A DNA stretch of 64,000 nucleotides, taken from assembly GCA_037693485.1 (NCBI GenBank), contig CM075346.1, forward strand, positions 90,688,501 through 90,752,500, written 5' to 3'. A program made the translations under genes and the position numbers. Source of the stretch: Kitagawia praeruptora (taxonomy: Eukaryota > Streptophyta > Magnoliopsida > Apiales > Apiaceae). This document shows positions 54,031-64,000 of the stretch, piece after piece. The notes beneath the pieces are model-generated. The model saw only the letters and a list, made by a program, of their open reading frames with translations, was not told the DNA's origin and made no database searches. The stretch's first letter is position 1. Every line of letters begins with the position of its first letter.

Positions 54031-54230
54031 CAAACAGTTGTGAGCATATGAAAAACTGTATTCGTGGAATGTTATATATAGTTGCAGTTTAACTTTTGTG
54101 GAGTTAAAAGCAATTACCAAGAACGATTGCTCTTTCATTTAAAGGTATTTCATTTGAAAATACGATTATGTAACAATTTGTTTTCTATGCTATTGAATGT
54201 GATCATAGACTTGTAACCCAAAAATATATT

Positions 54231-55080
54231 ATATAACTAGCTTAGAGCCCATGCAATGCACGGATTTTTTCTTAATATTTATAATTAGTTCATAAATTTT
54301 TCTTAATCTTCATACTACAAGAGAAAGGGCCTATTGGGACAGAATTAATACAAAGAATCTGTCACAATTGCCACCAATTTCGACAAACAAAATAAGTCTA
54401 GATTGCCCTTGTCGAAAGTTCTTATTCCGTCACATATTATTATTCGGTCATTAGTTACAAGTGGACCCCCACTTGTACAAAACCAAAAAAATAAATTTTT
54501 TAAGAAAAGGAAAAATCAAGAATATTTATGACAGACGTGTATCAATCTGTCCTAAATACTCATATCCTATCCAGCGCTTGCGACAAACATTCTGTCCTAA
54601 AGACTCATGTAATTCCAGCGCTTGCAATAAAAATTCTGTCCAAAAGACTCATGTAATTCCAGTAATTACGAGCAACAAACATTCTATCCCAAAGACTAAT
54701 GTACTTTCAATGGTTATGACCACCCGATGTCAGAAAATTGATTAAATTTAGGACTATTTTTGTCACAAAGTGACTACAATTTCCAGAACAAGGGACAGAA
54801 TCCGTCCTAAGTTCAAAGCAATCATCCTAGTTAAATCATGTCCACCCAAAAGGTGTTCATACTATACAATATACACATTCCTATTTTTCATAAATCAAAT
54901 GCACTTCAAAAAATTTATAAATGGAGCAATAGTCAAACTCAAAATCAATGTCAATACTTTAGATCGAAAGATATCCATATCATAATAGTTCAAATCCATT
55001 GTAAAGTTAAAACAAAAACCCAGTTGCGTATTAAAAACAACAGTATCTCACTAATCTACTAAAATTCTAGAAGATACATC
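54231..55080. repeat. Decayed repeat, possibly CACTA-like, with tandem sub-repeats
   Basis: CTACAAGAGAAAGGGCCTATTGG near 54327 resembles a worn CACTA-transposon terminus. From 54575 to 54715 a unit of about 60 bp with ATTCTGTCCTAAAGACTCATG is repeated about three times, like CACTA sub-terminal repeats. I find no matching far end, so boundaries and class are uncertain. No gene is visible. Confidence 0.35.
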
Positions 55081-55277
55081 TGACCCCTTTCCGCACAAAC
55101 TATGCATAGCCGTCTTCAATTGAACTAACTTGGACTCTGCCTCCGTGGTCTGCTTTAACCTCTCCTCGCTAAGTTTATTTGTTTCTAATATTTTTCAACC
55201 ATATTTCGCTAAGATCTAAGGTGTTCTTTATTGTTTGTTATATAAGAGTGTTCAGTATGGAGCAAAGGCCTATGTAT

Positions 55278-55640
55278 ATATAGGCTAGTGATCAAATAGA
55301 AACCAATCTTAGAATAGAAACTAGAAACCAACACTAAATAAATTATATTTCATTTATTCTAATGGCCCCGTCAGGGGCACCTTCACAAAAAGTGTTTAAA
55401 ATTATTGGCTCCATCCAGCAAAAAAATAAAAATAAAAATTACTGTTCACGCTGACGTCACTGCCACGTCAGCAGTGAACAATAATTTTTTTTTTTTTTTG
55501 CTAGATGGAGCCTAGAATATTATGAACTTTTTGTATTGGGGTCCCCCTAGTTTGGTCATTAGATTAGCTTTAAATATTAGATTAGGGTTTAGTTTCTAGT
55601 TTCTATTTTAATTTGGTTTCTATTTGAGTAAGACCCTATA
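55278..55640. mobile_element. Hairpin MITE of about 360 bp
   Basis: The left part (TATATATAGGCTAGTGATC, AATAGAAACTAGAAACCAA, GGCTCCATCCAGC) reappears inverted on the right (GCTAGATGGAGCC, TTTCTAGTTTCTATT, TATATATATAGGCTAGCG). The two halves fold on a central TGACGTCACTGCCACGTCAGC region. Exact ends and target duplication are unclear because the flanks are TATA-rich. Confidence 0.7.
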
Positions 55641-55766
55641 TATATATAGGCTAGCGTTTATATATATAACTTAGGCTTTACTGCATTCAATAAGATACAT
55701 AATAACAAGACCCTATATATATATAACTTAGGCTTTACTGCATTCAATAAGATACATAATAGAAAA
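55632..55766. repeat. Direct duplication of about 65 bp
   Basis: AAGACCCTATATATATATA and ACTTAGGCTTTACTGCATTC followed by AATAAGATACATAATA occur twice in a row at about 55632-55704 and 55709-55761. Confidence 0.75.
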
Positions 55767-55998
55767 CTTCTCTGTAGTCAAGTGCAGACTACAGCTAATT
55801 TATAGTAGTAAGGTAAGTATTCATGCCAACAAATCCATTATCAAACCAAACTTTATAAGAAGGTAAACTGTAGCAGACATTTGAATAGAATTGAATGGCT
55901 CTTTACCAAATAATATCAAAATAGGTAACTGTTCTAGTCTATGATCTGCTATCCAAGGGGTTCGAGTGAAAGTATCAGGGTTTAACATGACTACAGCA

Positions 55999-58490
55999 TC
56001 ATGCTTTGTGAACCTTGAAACCAAATACTCTTGGGATATAGCTCGTCAATCTCTTCTGTGGTTTAAGATGCCCGTAAGTCATCAGAAACAGGTGAGGTAA
56101 AGTCGTTCCAAAAAAGGCTCCGTCGAGGTCTAGATACCGTTAAAGAAAAGCTTAGGGGGAGGGGGATAATCAGTAATCATAAACTGAAATGAATTGTCTG
56201 TATCACAAGTTACCAGAAATCGTGTGGCAAGCAAATATATAGCTCAATAAAAACAAAAGATAAATGCCAGAATGCAGCCAATTTATGTACACTAAAGGAA
56301 TCAAATTAAAATGATGTGTGTGAAAAATTAAACCAGAGGATACTATCTTGATGCCTGGATCGAGGGGCATATATATCTTCGCACTTGGGACAATATATCT
56401 TCACAGTGGATTGGCGAGGAATATCTGATTGACCAACAGCTAAGCAGGGTTGTCCAGAGCAGCAAACTCTAGGGCATCGACCAAACTCAGCATTTTTGTA
56501 CTTCTCTAACTGAAAAGCCACACAATGCCAATTGTTATATCTACATAAGTACAAATTAACTAATTTAGGATTAGGACATGATGCTAACCATAGCAGCCAG
56601 TCCTTTAGTTGTCAATACATATCGAACATGTATCAGGCCATATAGCATCTCTGCTGCTGTTTCAACTAAATCATGTTGCTCCTCTGTAAATACATCACCT
56701 ACATATTACACAACCGAAATTTACATTAAAAAACCTATTGTAAATTACACTGGCATATATTTCCAACACCCTACTATCTAAATAAGCTTAAAAAAAACAA
56801 ATTGCCTTCTAAAACTGGAATGCATAATTTTAAGATAAGCTGCTGGAAAGAAAAAATAAACCAATTTCTATCATAAATATGCATAGTGATAGACTAAATC
56901 TGTGCAGGAGGGAGTTACCAGGAGAGGACTCAAGATCTAAAATCAGATCAAGAGCATGATCATAGTACGGAACTTGGCTGCTTAATCCACACAAATTAAA
57001 ATCATCTTGAATGTAATCCTCATCAACTTCACAAAAGAACTCATTTCCCCGCAAATTGCAAAACCAAGAAATCCATGATGAGTCTACCCCATCGGAACCG
57101 CTAACATCTGATTCCTCGCTGTCGGTTTCAGATTCCTCTAATCGATATGCATATACAAGTAAAAAAATTCTTTAAATTTCTGCATCATCTAAGAAATGAA
57201 GAGGTTGCAAAACATAGACACACATTATACAACGAATAAAGTACATTTTTTTGTACTGCCTTGTCCGGGAAATTGGGAACTCTAGAGATACAGCAACCAA
57301 AGCATTGTGCTAGGAACTTAATTGTAATGGAGTAACCAATTAGATCCTTGACAAAAAACGGAGAAGACATTAACAGCTTGAGTCATTACTTAAATTATGT
57401 ATCAAACCAGGACAGCTCCCAGGCTAATCGGTAATTGGAAGCTAATAAGGAACCAAAATTATAATGCAACACATCCCTATGTGACTTTGAGCCAAAGCAT
57501 GACGGCTCATAGTTATATGACAATTAATAGATACATTTCACCTGGATTCTCTTATGAGTGCTTGTTTCAAACATATATGGACCTCAAAGTTATCGATACA
57601 GTTAAAGCATCCTAGTAATCTCAAATCATATGCATCACATGTACACAAAAAAAAAAAAAAGCTACGATATATCCAAAATTCTAAATGGCACCTCCACCCA
57701 AAAAACCAAGCACAAACATTCAATTTATACCAAAATCAACAACTTAAGAGCTTTCATTAAGCTTAACAGGACAACTTACAACAAATTGTGACTCAAAAAT
57801 CCAAGCTAGGCTTTGTTTTCGGAAAAACGTAGAGCATATTAACATAATTATAGCAGATTCATTCCATTAAAATCTTGTATATTCAAAGCCAGGACATAAA
57901 AAGTCCGAGATCAGAACGGACTAAACTCTTTCATGTACACCCAAATTCAAGATTCAAATTAAACAGCAACAATTTTTACTACAGATCACTAAACACATAC
58001 ACGATTCACTTATTATACAAATATGATTACCATATATTCCAAACACAAATGTAAAAAATGCCTGTAAATATAGATTATTTATTTATAATTTTCATATAAC
58101 GTTTTTTCGAAATTGTATCTGAGTCTGACATTATATGGATAATTTCACTTATAAAATTGGTCAATATAATCAAATAAAGTCAAACAAGTCAGTTTGAATG
58201 GAACGAAGAAACACATCTGAGTACATAAAAAGTTGCAGGTTAAAATGATTTGTAGTCGAACATAGATTACCAATTAGCTTGTGCTGAAGCGAAGGCTTTC
58301 CGTTACCGGATAACACCGAAAACCGATCCTTATCCTTAAGAACTAATCCTCCTCCACCACCACCTCCGCCTCGAGACGAAGAAGGTGAAGATCGCTCCAA
58401 ATGCTTATCAAGAGCATCATTAATCTTCTTATTCCTACTATCTTTCATCATTTCCGCTTTCGATCCTCCCCCACCTCCTCTGCTATGCAT
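55999..58490 (-). CDS. CKB: Casein kinase II regulatory (beta) subunit, five exons, intact
   Basis: Exons on the minus strand: 58490-58271, 57137-56919, 56698-56589, 56509-56344, 56129-55999; every intron is GT-AG and the sum is 846 nt, giving 281 residues with no break, the usual plant length. The order is: a Gly/Ser-rich N-terminus with KKINDALDKHLERSSPS, an acidic stretch EESETDSEESDVSGSDG, the core SWISWFCNLRGNEFFCEVD and DDFNLCGLSSQVPYYD, then the zinc finger with CPRVCC and CPKC, and the C-terminus TYGHLKPQ...RVFGFKVHKA. CK2 beta dimerises through the zinc finger, binds two catalytic alpha subunits and sets substrate choice; in plants it acts in nucleus and cytosol, for example on clock proteins. 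Some usually constant residues differ (PCLAVG for PCLPVG, SRHQDNLDGA for SKYQGNIDGA), so it may be a diverged paralogue. Confidence 0.95.
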
Positions 58491-58590
58491 TTCACTAACT
58501 AGTTCTTCTACAGCTACAACTAGTGTAGTATGGTTAGATCCTCAGGAGCTCATCAACTGAGCATCCAATCAAACCTAGTCTTTGGACAGG

Positions 58591-58637
58591 TATCTATACA
58601 TACATATACGTGGAGAGGGTATATGTATGTATAGATA
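58591..58637. promoter_or_regulatory. Perfect 18-bp inverted repeat with ACGTGG in the loop, upstream of the CK2-beta gene
   Basis: Arms 58591-58608 and 58620-58637 are exact complements (TATCTATACATACATATA). The 11-bp loop reads CGTGGAGAGGG and with the arm end makes TACGTGG, an ABRE/G-box-like core. It lies 101-147 bp before the CK2-beta start codon. Confidence 0.6.
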
Positions 58638-58740
58638 TAAAGAGAGGAGGACGGGGGGAGAGTGACCGTAGGTGCCGGTGAGAATAGGAAATGTATGTAT
58701 CTACTGGCGTGGCGGGCACAAGTAGCAAGACTGTGACTGC

Positions 58741-60740
58741 ATTTTTACGACATATCAAGATCTTGAACAAGATTCTATTTTATGCATATCATAATAATTT
58801 AAATATAAGTTTAAAGTTTTTATCTTAATTTTTTTATAAAATTGAATGAAATCTCGGATAATAATCTAAGTTTTTAAAATAAAATGTCGAATAAAAATCT
58901 AAGTTTTTCAAAAAATAAAAGAAACTGAAAAAAGTTATTAGAAAAATAAAAATATTAATGTTTAGATCATTTAAAAGATCTGAATAAATGAACCTAGATA
59001 ATTATTTAGAAGAAATTTGATCCAACCCAGCTCGACTTGATTTTAAAAAGAGCCCGATTTGATTCAATTTCAAAAACTTTGAAATTTTTAAAATTTGATC
59101 CGAACCGATTTTTGCCCATCTCTAGATTTTTAGGGACATTTAATTTTTGATTTATAAAGTTTTTAATCAATTAAAATATATATTAAAATTTGATTTCCGT
59201 TAACTGACTTTAGAATATCATTATGTGAGAGGGTTCTCTTTTATATCATTGCGGACAGATTTTTTTGTGTACTAAAATATGTGATCGTCTGAAAAATAAT
59301 TTGGTCATATTTTTTTCATTTTAGTATTATTGTTCTTTTACAGTGCTTTTTTAGGCAGTGTTCTAAAAAACGTATTAAGCGATCGTTTAAGCGGAAGCGG
59401 AATAAAAACGCCTAGTTTTAGACTTTTAATATTGTTATTCTTTTACGGTGCTTTTTTAGGTGATTGATCCTTTGTTTAATAATTGTGTCCTACAAAATTG
59501 AGTTATTGGTGACCAAAAGGAAAAAAATATGCAGAATTATTATTGATTTTTTTTTTTTTGACTCTTATGCATTGTGCATTGTTGATTTACCTAAACAGGT
59601 TACAGGGGCTCAGCATTCAGCCGTGGGGGATCTTTTGCCCATGATTTGGCTATTTAAATTCATGATACGATAATGTTTGATAAACAATGGACCAGCTGTA
59701 AAGTAAAATGAGGTTGTAGTGAATGACCCAAGTGGCCAACAAGATATTGTTGTTTCATAGTACAAAGTTGGATATTATTGTATCGTAGTAGTACAAACCT
59801 ATTGATTTCCACTAAGTTGCGCATGCTGTAGTAATATTGGTTACCCAAACCAAGAAAAAGCACCTGCATTTCCAACACTCTGGAATCAAACAACAGCATA
59901 TATGATATGATGACATATACAACTTGATAATGGCAATCTGTTGATCATGCAAGTATTCGACTAGAAGCATCTTATCATGGGATTGACTCATTTACGGAAT
60001 TTGAGAATCCAAGCCATTAGATGTAAAAGGTGCAGGGGATTCCCGGAAATTTTGTATCTTAAGTTTTCAGAAATCTGCTGATGAAAACATTACTGAGGGA
60101 ATTTAGAACAATTTTCCACTAGAGATCAATTGCCAACTTACTGAATCATGATAACCTTCGATTACTGATTCGTTAAAGCAAAGAATAATAAACCAAAAAG
60201 AGGAATAAGGTTGGAATAGTATATTTAGCAAACATAAGAGGCACCAAGCAGTTTAGGCTGAAATTTAGCCTTTTTCTAGACATCATCTTTCTTGATTTGC
60301 CACTCTCATCCAGAAATTAAGCAAGTATCATCCACGAAATAATTTTGTTTTAGCCCGTTAAAAACACTAAGATGAAAGAAATTCTTAAATGCTACATATT
60401 ATACGGGATAAATATCAAAGACATCATTTTCTAGATTCAAATGTATCAAAATGATCACCCATTAAAAAAGTGACCCATTTTAGTCATTAATTTAAAAATT
60501 TGTATCAAAGAGATCATTTAGCAATGACTAAATTGATAACAAGAACATTGTCGGATCCAGAAAATTTTCCCGTCGATAACAATAGTGTCGGATCCAAAAA
60601 AAAAATTCGTCGATGGCAATAAGCTATTTGAGCCCCGGCTAGATTCAGGTTCTGGTTCCGCCACTGCTCGTGACGGGTGCGTGTGTTCAATTAGCAAAAA
60701 AAAAGTATGTGTTATATGGACAATTTCGTATCTATACTAA
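58741..60740. other. AT-rich spacer upstream of the CK2-beta gene
   Basis: No gene seen. A stretch TTCTTTTACAGTGCTTTTTTAGG near 59333 recurs with one change near 59438, about 105 bp apart, perhaps flanking an old insertion. The region 60400-60560 has repeated ATCAAAGA(C/G)ATCATTT motifs. Confidence 0.55.
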
Positions 60741-61061
60741 TCTATACTATTATATAAAAGTCAAAACATTAAAAGTTTTGGTACTTCATGAATTTACTTA
60801 ATTACCCTTCATTATAAAGAAAAATAAATACATCTAAAATAAGTAAAAACATTATATGGTAGTTAGTCAAGATATTACCTTTTATAAACACCTAAAAACA
60901 TCAATCGTATCATATCTTTCCATCATTAATATTTTCTTTCGAACTAAAACACGTTACCTTTTTAATTTAAAACAAATCTTACAATCAGTAATATATCCCC
61001 GAAAATATCACACCATAATTTTCAAGAAAAATATAACACCTAAAATAAATAAAAACATAAT
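60741..61061 (+). repeat. Possible Helitron-type 5' end
   Basis: TCTATACTATTATATAAAAG resembles the TC-starting 5' ends of plant Helitrons. No CTRR end with hairpin is seen before the LTR that begins at 61062, so at most a fragment is present. Confidence 0.25.
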
Positions 61062-61577
61062 TGATATGGGCTAAAAGTAAGCCCTAAAGACACATTTAAT
61101 GTGGCATTAATTAGACCCGGAATGGTCCAAACGTGGGGCCCACCAAGTAGGCCCAAACCCTATTTACAATATTAATTTCGTAATTAATATTGGGGGTAAT
61201 AAACAGCTCAGCAATAAGTGTCAGATAAGAACATTATCCCTACAAAGAGTAGCCTCCAAGGCATACACTCATACAAGGAAACAGACTCCTACAAGGAAGG
61301 GGTCTAGAACTTTCCTCAAGATTGACTTGTCCACCAAGTCACTTAACCCTACCCTAATTCTGAGGCTTCTCAGCCTATATAAAGGGTCAGACCCCTCAAC
61401 TCAGAACTACGTTTTATTAGCTTGATTCTCTTAATACGGAGATACGTAGGCATTCTGTGAGGACCGTTTAAGTCTCGAACGCAGAAGCAGCCATTAAAGC
61501 ACGCAGCTCACGCACCCTAACATTAAATACATCAAACCCTAGCCGCATTCTAATAATCTAGTTTTTATTCCACAACA
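61062..61577 (+). repeat. 5' LTR of the right-edge gypsy element
   Basis: The right end CCACAACA is fixed by the primer site. The left end is placed at the TG of TGATATGGGC and is less sure because the 3' LTR is not in the window. A TATATAAA box is at 61376-61383. Confidence 0.75.
61376..61383 (+). promoter_or_regulatory. TATA box in the LTR of the right-edge gypsy element
   Basis: CCTATATAAAGGG lies about 200 bp before the LTR end, a normal place for the LTR promoter. Confidence 0.7.
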
Positions 61578-61579
61578 TT

Positions 61580-61597
61580 TGGCGCCGTCTGTGGGAC
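61580..61597 (+). other. Primer binding site of the right-edge gypsy element
   Basis: TGGCGCCGTCTGTGGGAC stands two bases after the LTR end, a common plant gypsy primer sequence. Confidence 0.88.
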
Positions 61598-61610
61598 GAA
61601 GACATCAACC

Positions 61611-64000
61611 ATGGTTCAAACACGAAGAACTGCACCAAGCACTACCGAGCCAATCGCTACCGAGGCTCTACCTCTTAGCTCTGCTCCGCCCCTTACTGAA
61701 CAAGTACTTCCGACATCTGAGCAAGTACCTCTGACATCCGGGACTATCGTTCCGTATCAAGTTTCTCAACCCCTAGGGACGACTACCCATATTGAGAGTA
61801 CGCTACCTCCGATCGTCCACACAATTCCAGGGACTAACCCCCGCCAGGTGGGGATTTCCTCCTTGAGTGTAGACCCCAACAACCCTACACGAGGGGTTCA
61901 GATCCACACTACGGATCTCCCCGTAAGTACCAGTCCAATGTACGGGATGCCTAACTACGGAGCTGGACCAAGTGGTCATGCCCTGTATATTCGAGATCGA
62001 GATTATCGCGATTTTTCTGGTCCTTATACGGATGAATCATCTTCTGACGATGATTACGAGCGTGATGAAGCTCCAAGGAGGCGACGTGCAAGTAAAGAAC
62101 CTATGGGGAGAACTCGAACTACTCATGATGGACTCCCTTCAACAGCTGCTGAGAGGATTAAGGCTTATGAAGCCGAGATCTTAAGATTAAAGGAAGATAT
62201 GGCCAGGGAGCAAGCCAGATCAAATCAGACTTTGCCACCTCCCACGTCTGGACCAATTCCTTTCATAGATCTGGAAAGGCCTCCAAGAAGGCAAAGAAGG
62301 GCTACCGTCCCAACTGGAAGGACTACAAGGGTGGAAACCCCTAAAAGCAACCCCAAGGATCTGATGCCACTTGGGGATCCGGATGATCCCACGCCCCCAT
62401 TCACCGAGGAGGTGATGAATGCCCACATATCAAGGAAGTTCAAGATGCCGACAATTAAGGCTTACGATGGAACGGGTGATCCCGCAAATCATGTTAGGAC
62501 GTTCTCGAACGCACTATTACTACAGCCTGCAAGTGACGCCTTGAAGTGTAGGGCGTTCCCTCAAACCTTGTCGGGCATGGCTCAAAGATGGTATAGCCGA
62601 CTTTCTGCAAACTCAATTGGCTCCTTTAAGGAGTTAAGTGCTGCTTTTGTTAGTCAATTTATCAGCGGGAGAGTTCATGAGAAAAGTTCTGCATCCCTCA
62701 TGTATGTGGTACAAGGGAAGAATGAGAATCTGAGAGATTATCTTAAGAGATTCACCAAGGAGACATTAAATATTACTGATTTAGAGAACAAGGTGGCCAT
62801 GGTAGCCCTGGAGCACGGCACCACTGATCTTTACTTTAAAAGGTCATTGGCAAAGCACCCACCCGAGAATATGGCTGAGCTCCAGTTAAGGGCTGATAAG
62901 TATATCAAGGCCGAGGACAGCACCATGAAGGATGTCGTGATAAACAATGGCAAGGGTAATAATGAAATGAAGAAGCGAAAGCAAGACCAAGAGTATGATG
63001 CTAGGGACAAATATCCCCGTACTAGCAAAGATTCTGAGTCAACATCAAAGAAGAGTATGGGACCAAGATTTTCTGACTATGCAAGGTTGAATGCTCCTAG
63101 GAGCCAAATCTTGTTAGAGATCGAGAAGGATAAAGACTTCCGATGGCCGAAGCCACTCAGGGGTGACCCCGCAAAGAGAAACAAGGATCAATACTGTAGG
63201 TTCCACCGAGACGTGGGACATGACACGGATGATTGCAGACAGTTGAAGGACGAGATTGAATTCTTGATCCGTAAAGGAAAGCTGAATAATTTCACAAAGG
63301 GTGGAGATCATGGAACCCAAAGAGGGGATTACAACAGGAGAAACAATGACAGAAGGGATAATGATCGTGACCGTAACACGCAGCCCCGAGGGCCAGTTAT
63401 CAACATGATCTGGGGAGGCCCGACAGCGGCCGGTACAACTCGAAACTCTCGAAAGGCATACGCAAGAGAAGTAATGCACATTGTGGGAGAGGCCCCGAAG
63501 CGTGCTAAAACTGAGATGGTAATTGGTTTCGATGATTCAGACTTGGAAGGGGTGAAGTTCCCCCATGATGACCCGCTGGTCATAACTCCTGTGACTGGAA
63601 ATTCAGAAGTAAAACGAGTCTTGATAGACAATGGAGCTTCTGTGGATATTTTGTTTCATGATGCGTTTGTGAAGATGGGATACAACGACTCTCAGTTGAC
63701 CCCTGCAAACATGCCTATATACGGATTTAATGGAGTGGAGTCCAACGTTGAAGGGACTATTCAGTTACCCGTGACTATTGGGCAGGAGCCTAAGGAGGCG
63801 ACTCAGATGCTGAACTTCTTGGTGATTAAGGCAGCCTCAACATACAACGCAATCCTTGGAAGGACTGGACTTCATGCGTTCAAGGCTGTGGCCTCTTCAT
63901 ATCATATGAAGGTTAAGTTTCCGACACGGAATGGTGTCGGAGAACAGAAGGGTGATCAGAAGATGGCAAGAAGTTGCTATGTAGCCGCGCTGAGGGCCGA
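61611..64000 (+). CDS. Gypsy gag-protease polyprotein, open to the window end
   Basis: From the ATG at 61611, 14 bp after the primer site, I read 796 codons without a stop to the edge. Residues 1-190 are Thr/Pro-rich and then acidic. A short helix (AAERIKAYEAEILRLKEDM) precedes the capsid domain at about 275-440 (IKAYDGTGDPANHVRTF, MAQRWYSRLSANSIGSF). A Cys/His knuckle YCRFHRDVGHDTDDC lies near 530. The aspartic protease follows near 670 with VLIDNGASVDILF and, near 745, NAILGRTGLHAF. The pattern is that of Tat-type gag-pol; reverse transcriptase would lie beyond the window. Fragments on the other strand here are shadows. Confidence 0.93.
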   Translation, partial: MVQTRRTAPSTTEPIATEALPLSSAPPLTEQVLPTSEQVPLTSGTIVPYQVSQPLGTTTHIESTLPPIVHTIPGTNPRQVGISSLSVDPNNPTRGVQIHTTDLPVSTSPMYGMPNYGAGPSGHALYIRDRDYRDFSGPYTDESSSDDDYERDEAPRRRRASKEPMGRTRTTHDGLPSTAAERIKAYEAEILRLKEDMAREQARSNQTLPPPTSGPIPFIDLERPPRRQRRATVPTGRTTRVETPKSNPKDLMPLGDPDDPTPPFTEEVMNAHISRKFKMPTIKAYDGTGDPANHVRTFSNALLLQPASDALKCRAFPQTLSGMAQRWYSRLSANSIGSFKELSAAFVSQFISGRVHEKSSASLMYVVQGKNENLRDYLKRFTKETLNITDLENKVAMVALEHGTTDLYFKRSLAKHPPENMAELQLRADKYIKAEDSTMKDVVINNGKGNNEMKKRKQDQEYDARDKYPRTSKDSESTSKKSMGPRFSDYARLNAPRSQILLEIEKDKDFRWPKPLRGDPAKRNKDQYCRFHRDVGHDTDDCRQLKDEIEFLIRKGKLNNFTKGGDHGTQRGDYNRRNNDRRDNDRDRNTQPRGPVINMIWGGPTAAGTTRNSRKAYAREVMHIVGEAPKRAKTEMVIGFDDSDLEGVKFPHDDPLVITPVTGNSEVKRVLIDNGASVDILFHDAFVKMGYNDSQLTPANMPIYGFNGVESNVEGTIQLPVTIGQEPKEATQMLNFLVIKAASTYNAILGRTGLHAFKAVASSYHMKVKFPTRNGVGEQKGDQKMARSCYVAALRA

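Larger units (their letters stand above)
61062..64000 (+). mobile_element. Ty3/gypsy element (Tat-like), 5' part, runs off the window
   Basis: A 5' LTR, primer site and uninterrupted gag-protease follow in order on the plus strand. Gag and protease motifs resemble the nested element at 35476-48279 but the LTR, primer sequence and gag are clearly of a different family. The open frame indicates a young copy. The right part is outside the window. Confidence 0.9.

Noticed and set aside
58170..58270. Extension of CK2-beta exon 1 into NLCSTTNHFN
   Set aside because: This is intron sequence after a good donor (ATTG/GTAATC); splicing to 57137 keeps phase and the family sequence.

Overview
The window is plant nuclear DNA, almost certainly from a eudicot with a repeat-rich genome. 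Evidence: Ty1/copia and Ty3/gypsy elements of plant lineages, Stowaway-type MITEs, a Mutator-like transposon with 9-bp target duplications, and one intron-containing host gene with plant-type splice sites. The copia sequences have a general look of umbellifer (Apiaceae) elements, but I cannot prove the species.

Layout. 1-7165 (+): a retrotransposon additional ORF (coiled-coil, possibly SIRE env-like), broken by one in-frame TAG and by a copia element (1131-6622, minus, 5-bp TSD GCAAG). 7166-12152 (minus): a SIRE-type copia element whose 3' half is lost at an abrupt junction; its 5' LTR is inserted in the RNase H of an older copia element (12153-23872, minus). That older element is also split by a 4.9-kb solo LTR (15069-19993, TSD CTTGA), which itself holds a Stowaway-like MITE. 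23873-26214: AT-rich, no gene, one MITE.

26373-54030 (+): an old SKP1-like gene fused in frame to an importin-alpha/armadillo-like region, now a pseudogene. It is split by a Mutator-like element (26554-29367, TSD CCAAAATTA) and by a 23-kb nested pair of Ty3/gypsy Tat-type elements (29817-53001, TSD CATAT). The outer element has no gag-pol. The inner one (35476-48279, TSD GTATT) is autonomous-like: it carries gag-pol with two RNase H domains, broken by one stop, and on the opposite strand an intact two-exon additional gene. Both share LTR segments, primer site, minisatellites and a small repeated hairpin.

54031-55998: decayed repeats and a hairpin MITE. 55999-58490 (minus): an intact five-exon gene for the casein kinase II regulatory (beta) subunit, the only clearly functional host gene. 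58491-61061: promoter and AT-rich spacer. 61062-64000 (+): LTR, primer site and an uninterrupted gag-protease ORF of another gypsy element running off the edge.

The window is thus one CK2-beta gene, one chimeric pseudogene, and nested transposon layers. TSDs give the order of events: the old copia came before the solo LTR and the second copia, and the SKP1/importin gene before the MULE and the gypsy pair, the inner gypsy being last.
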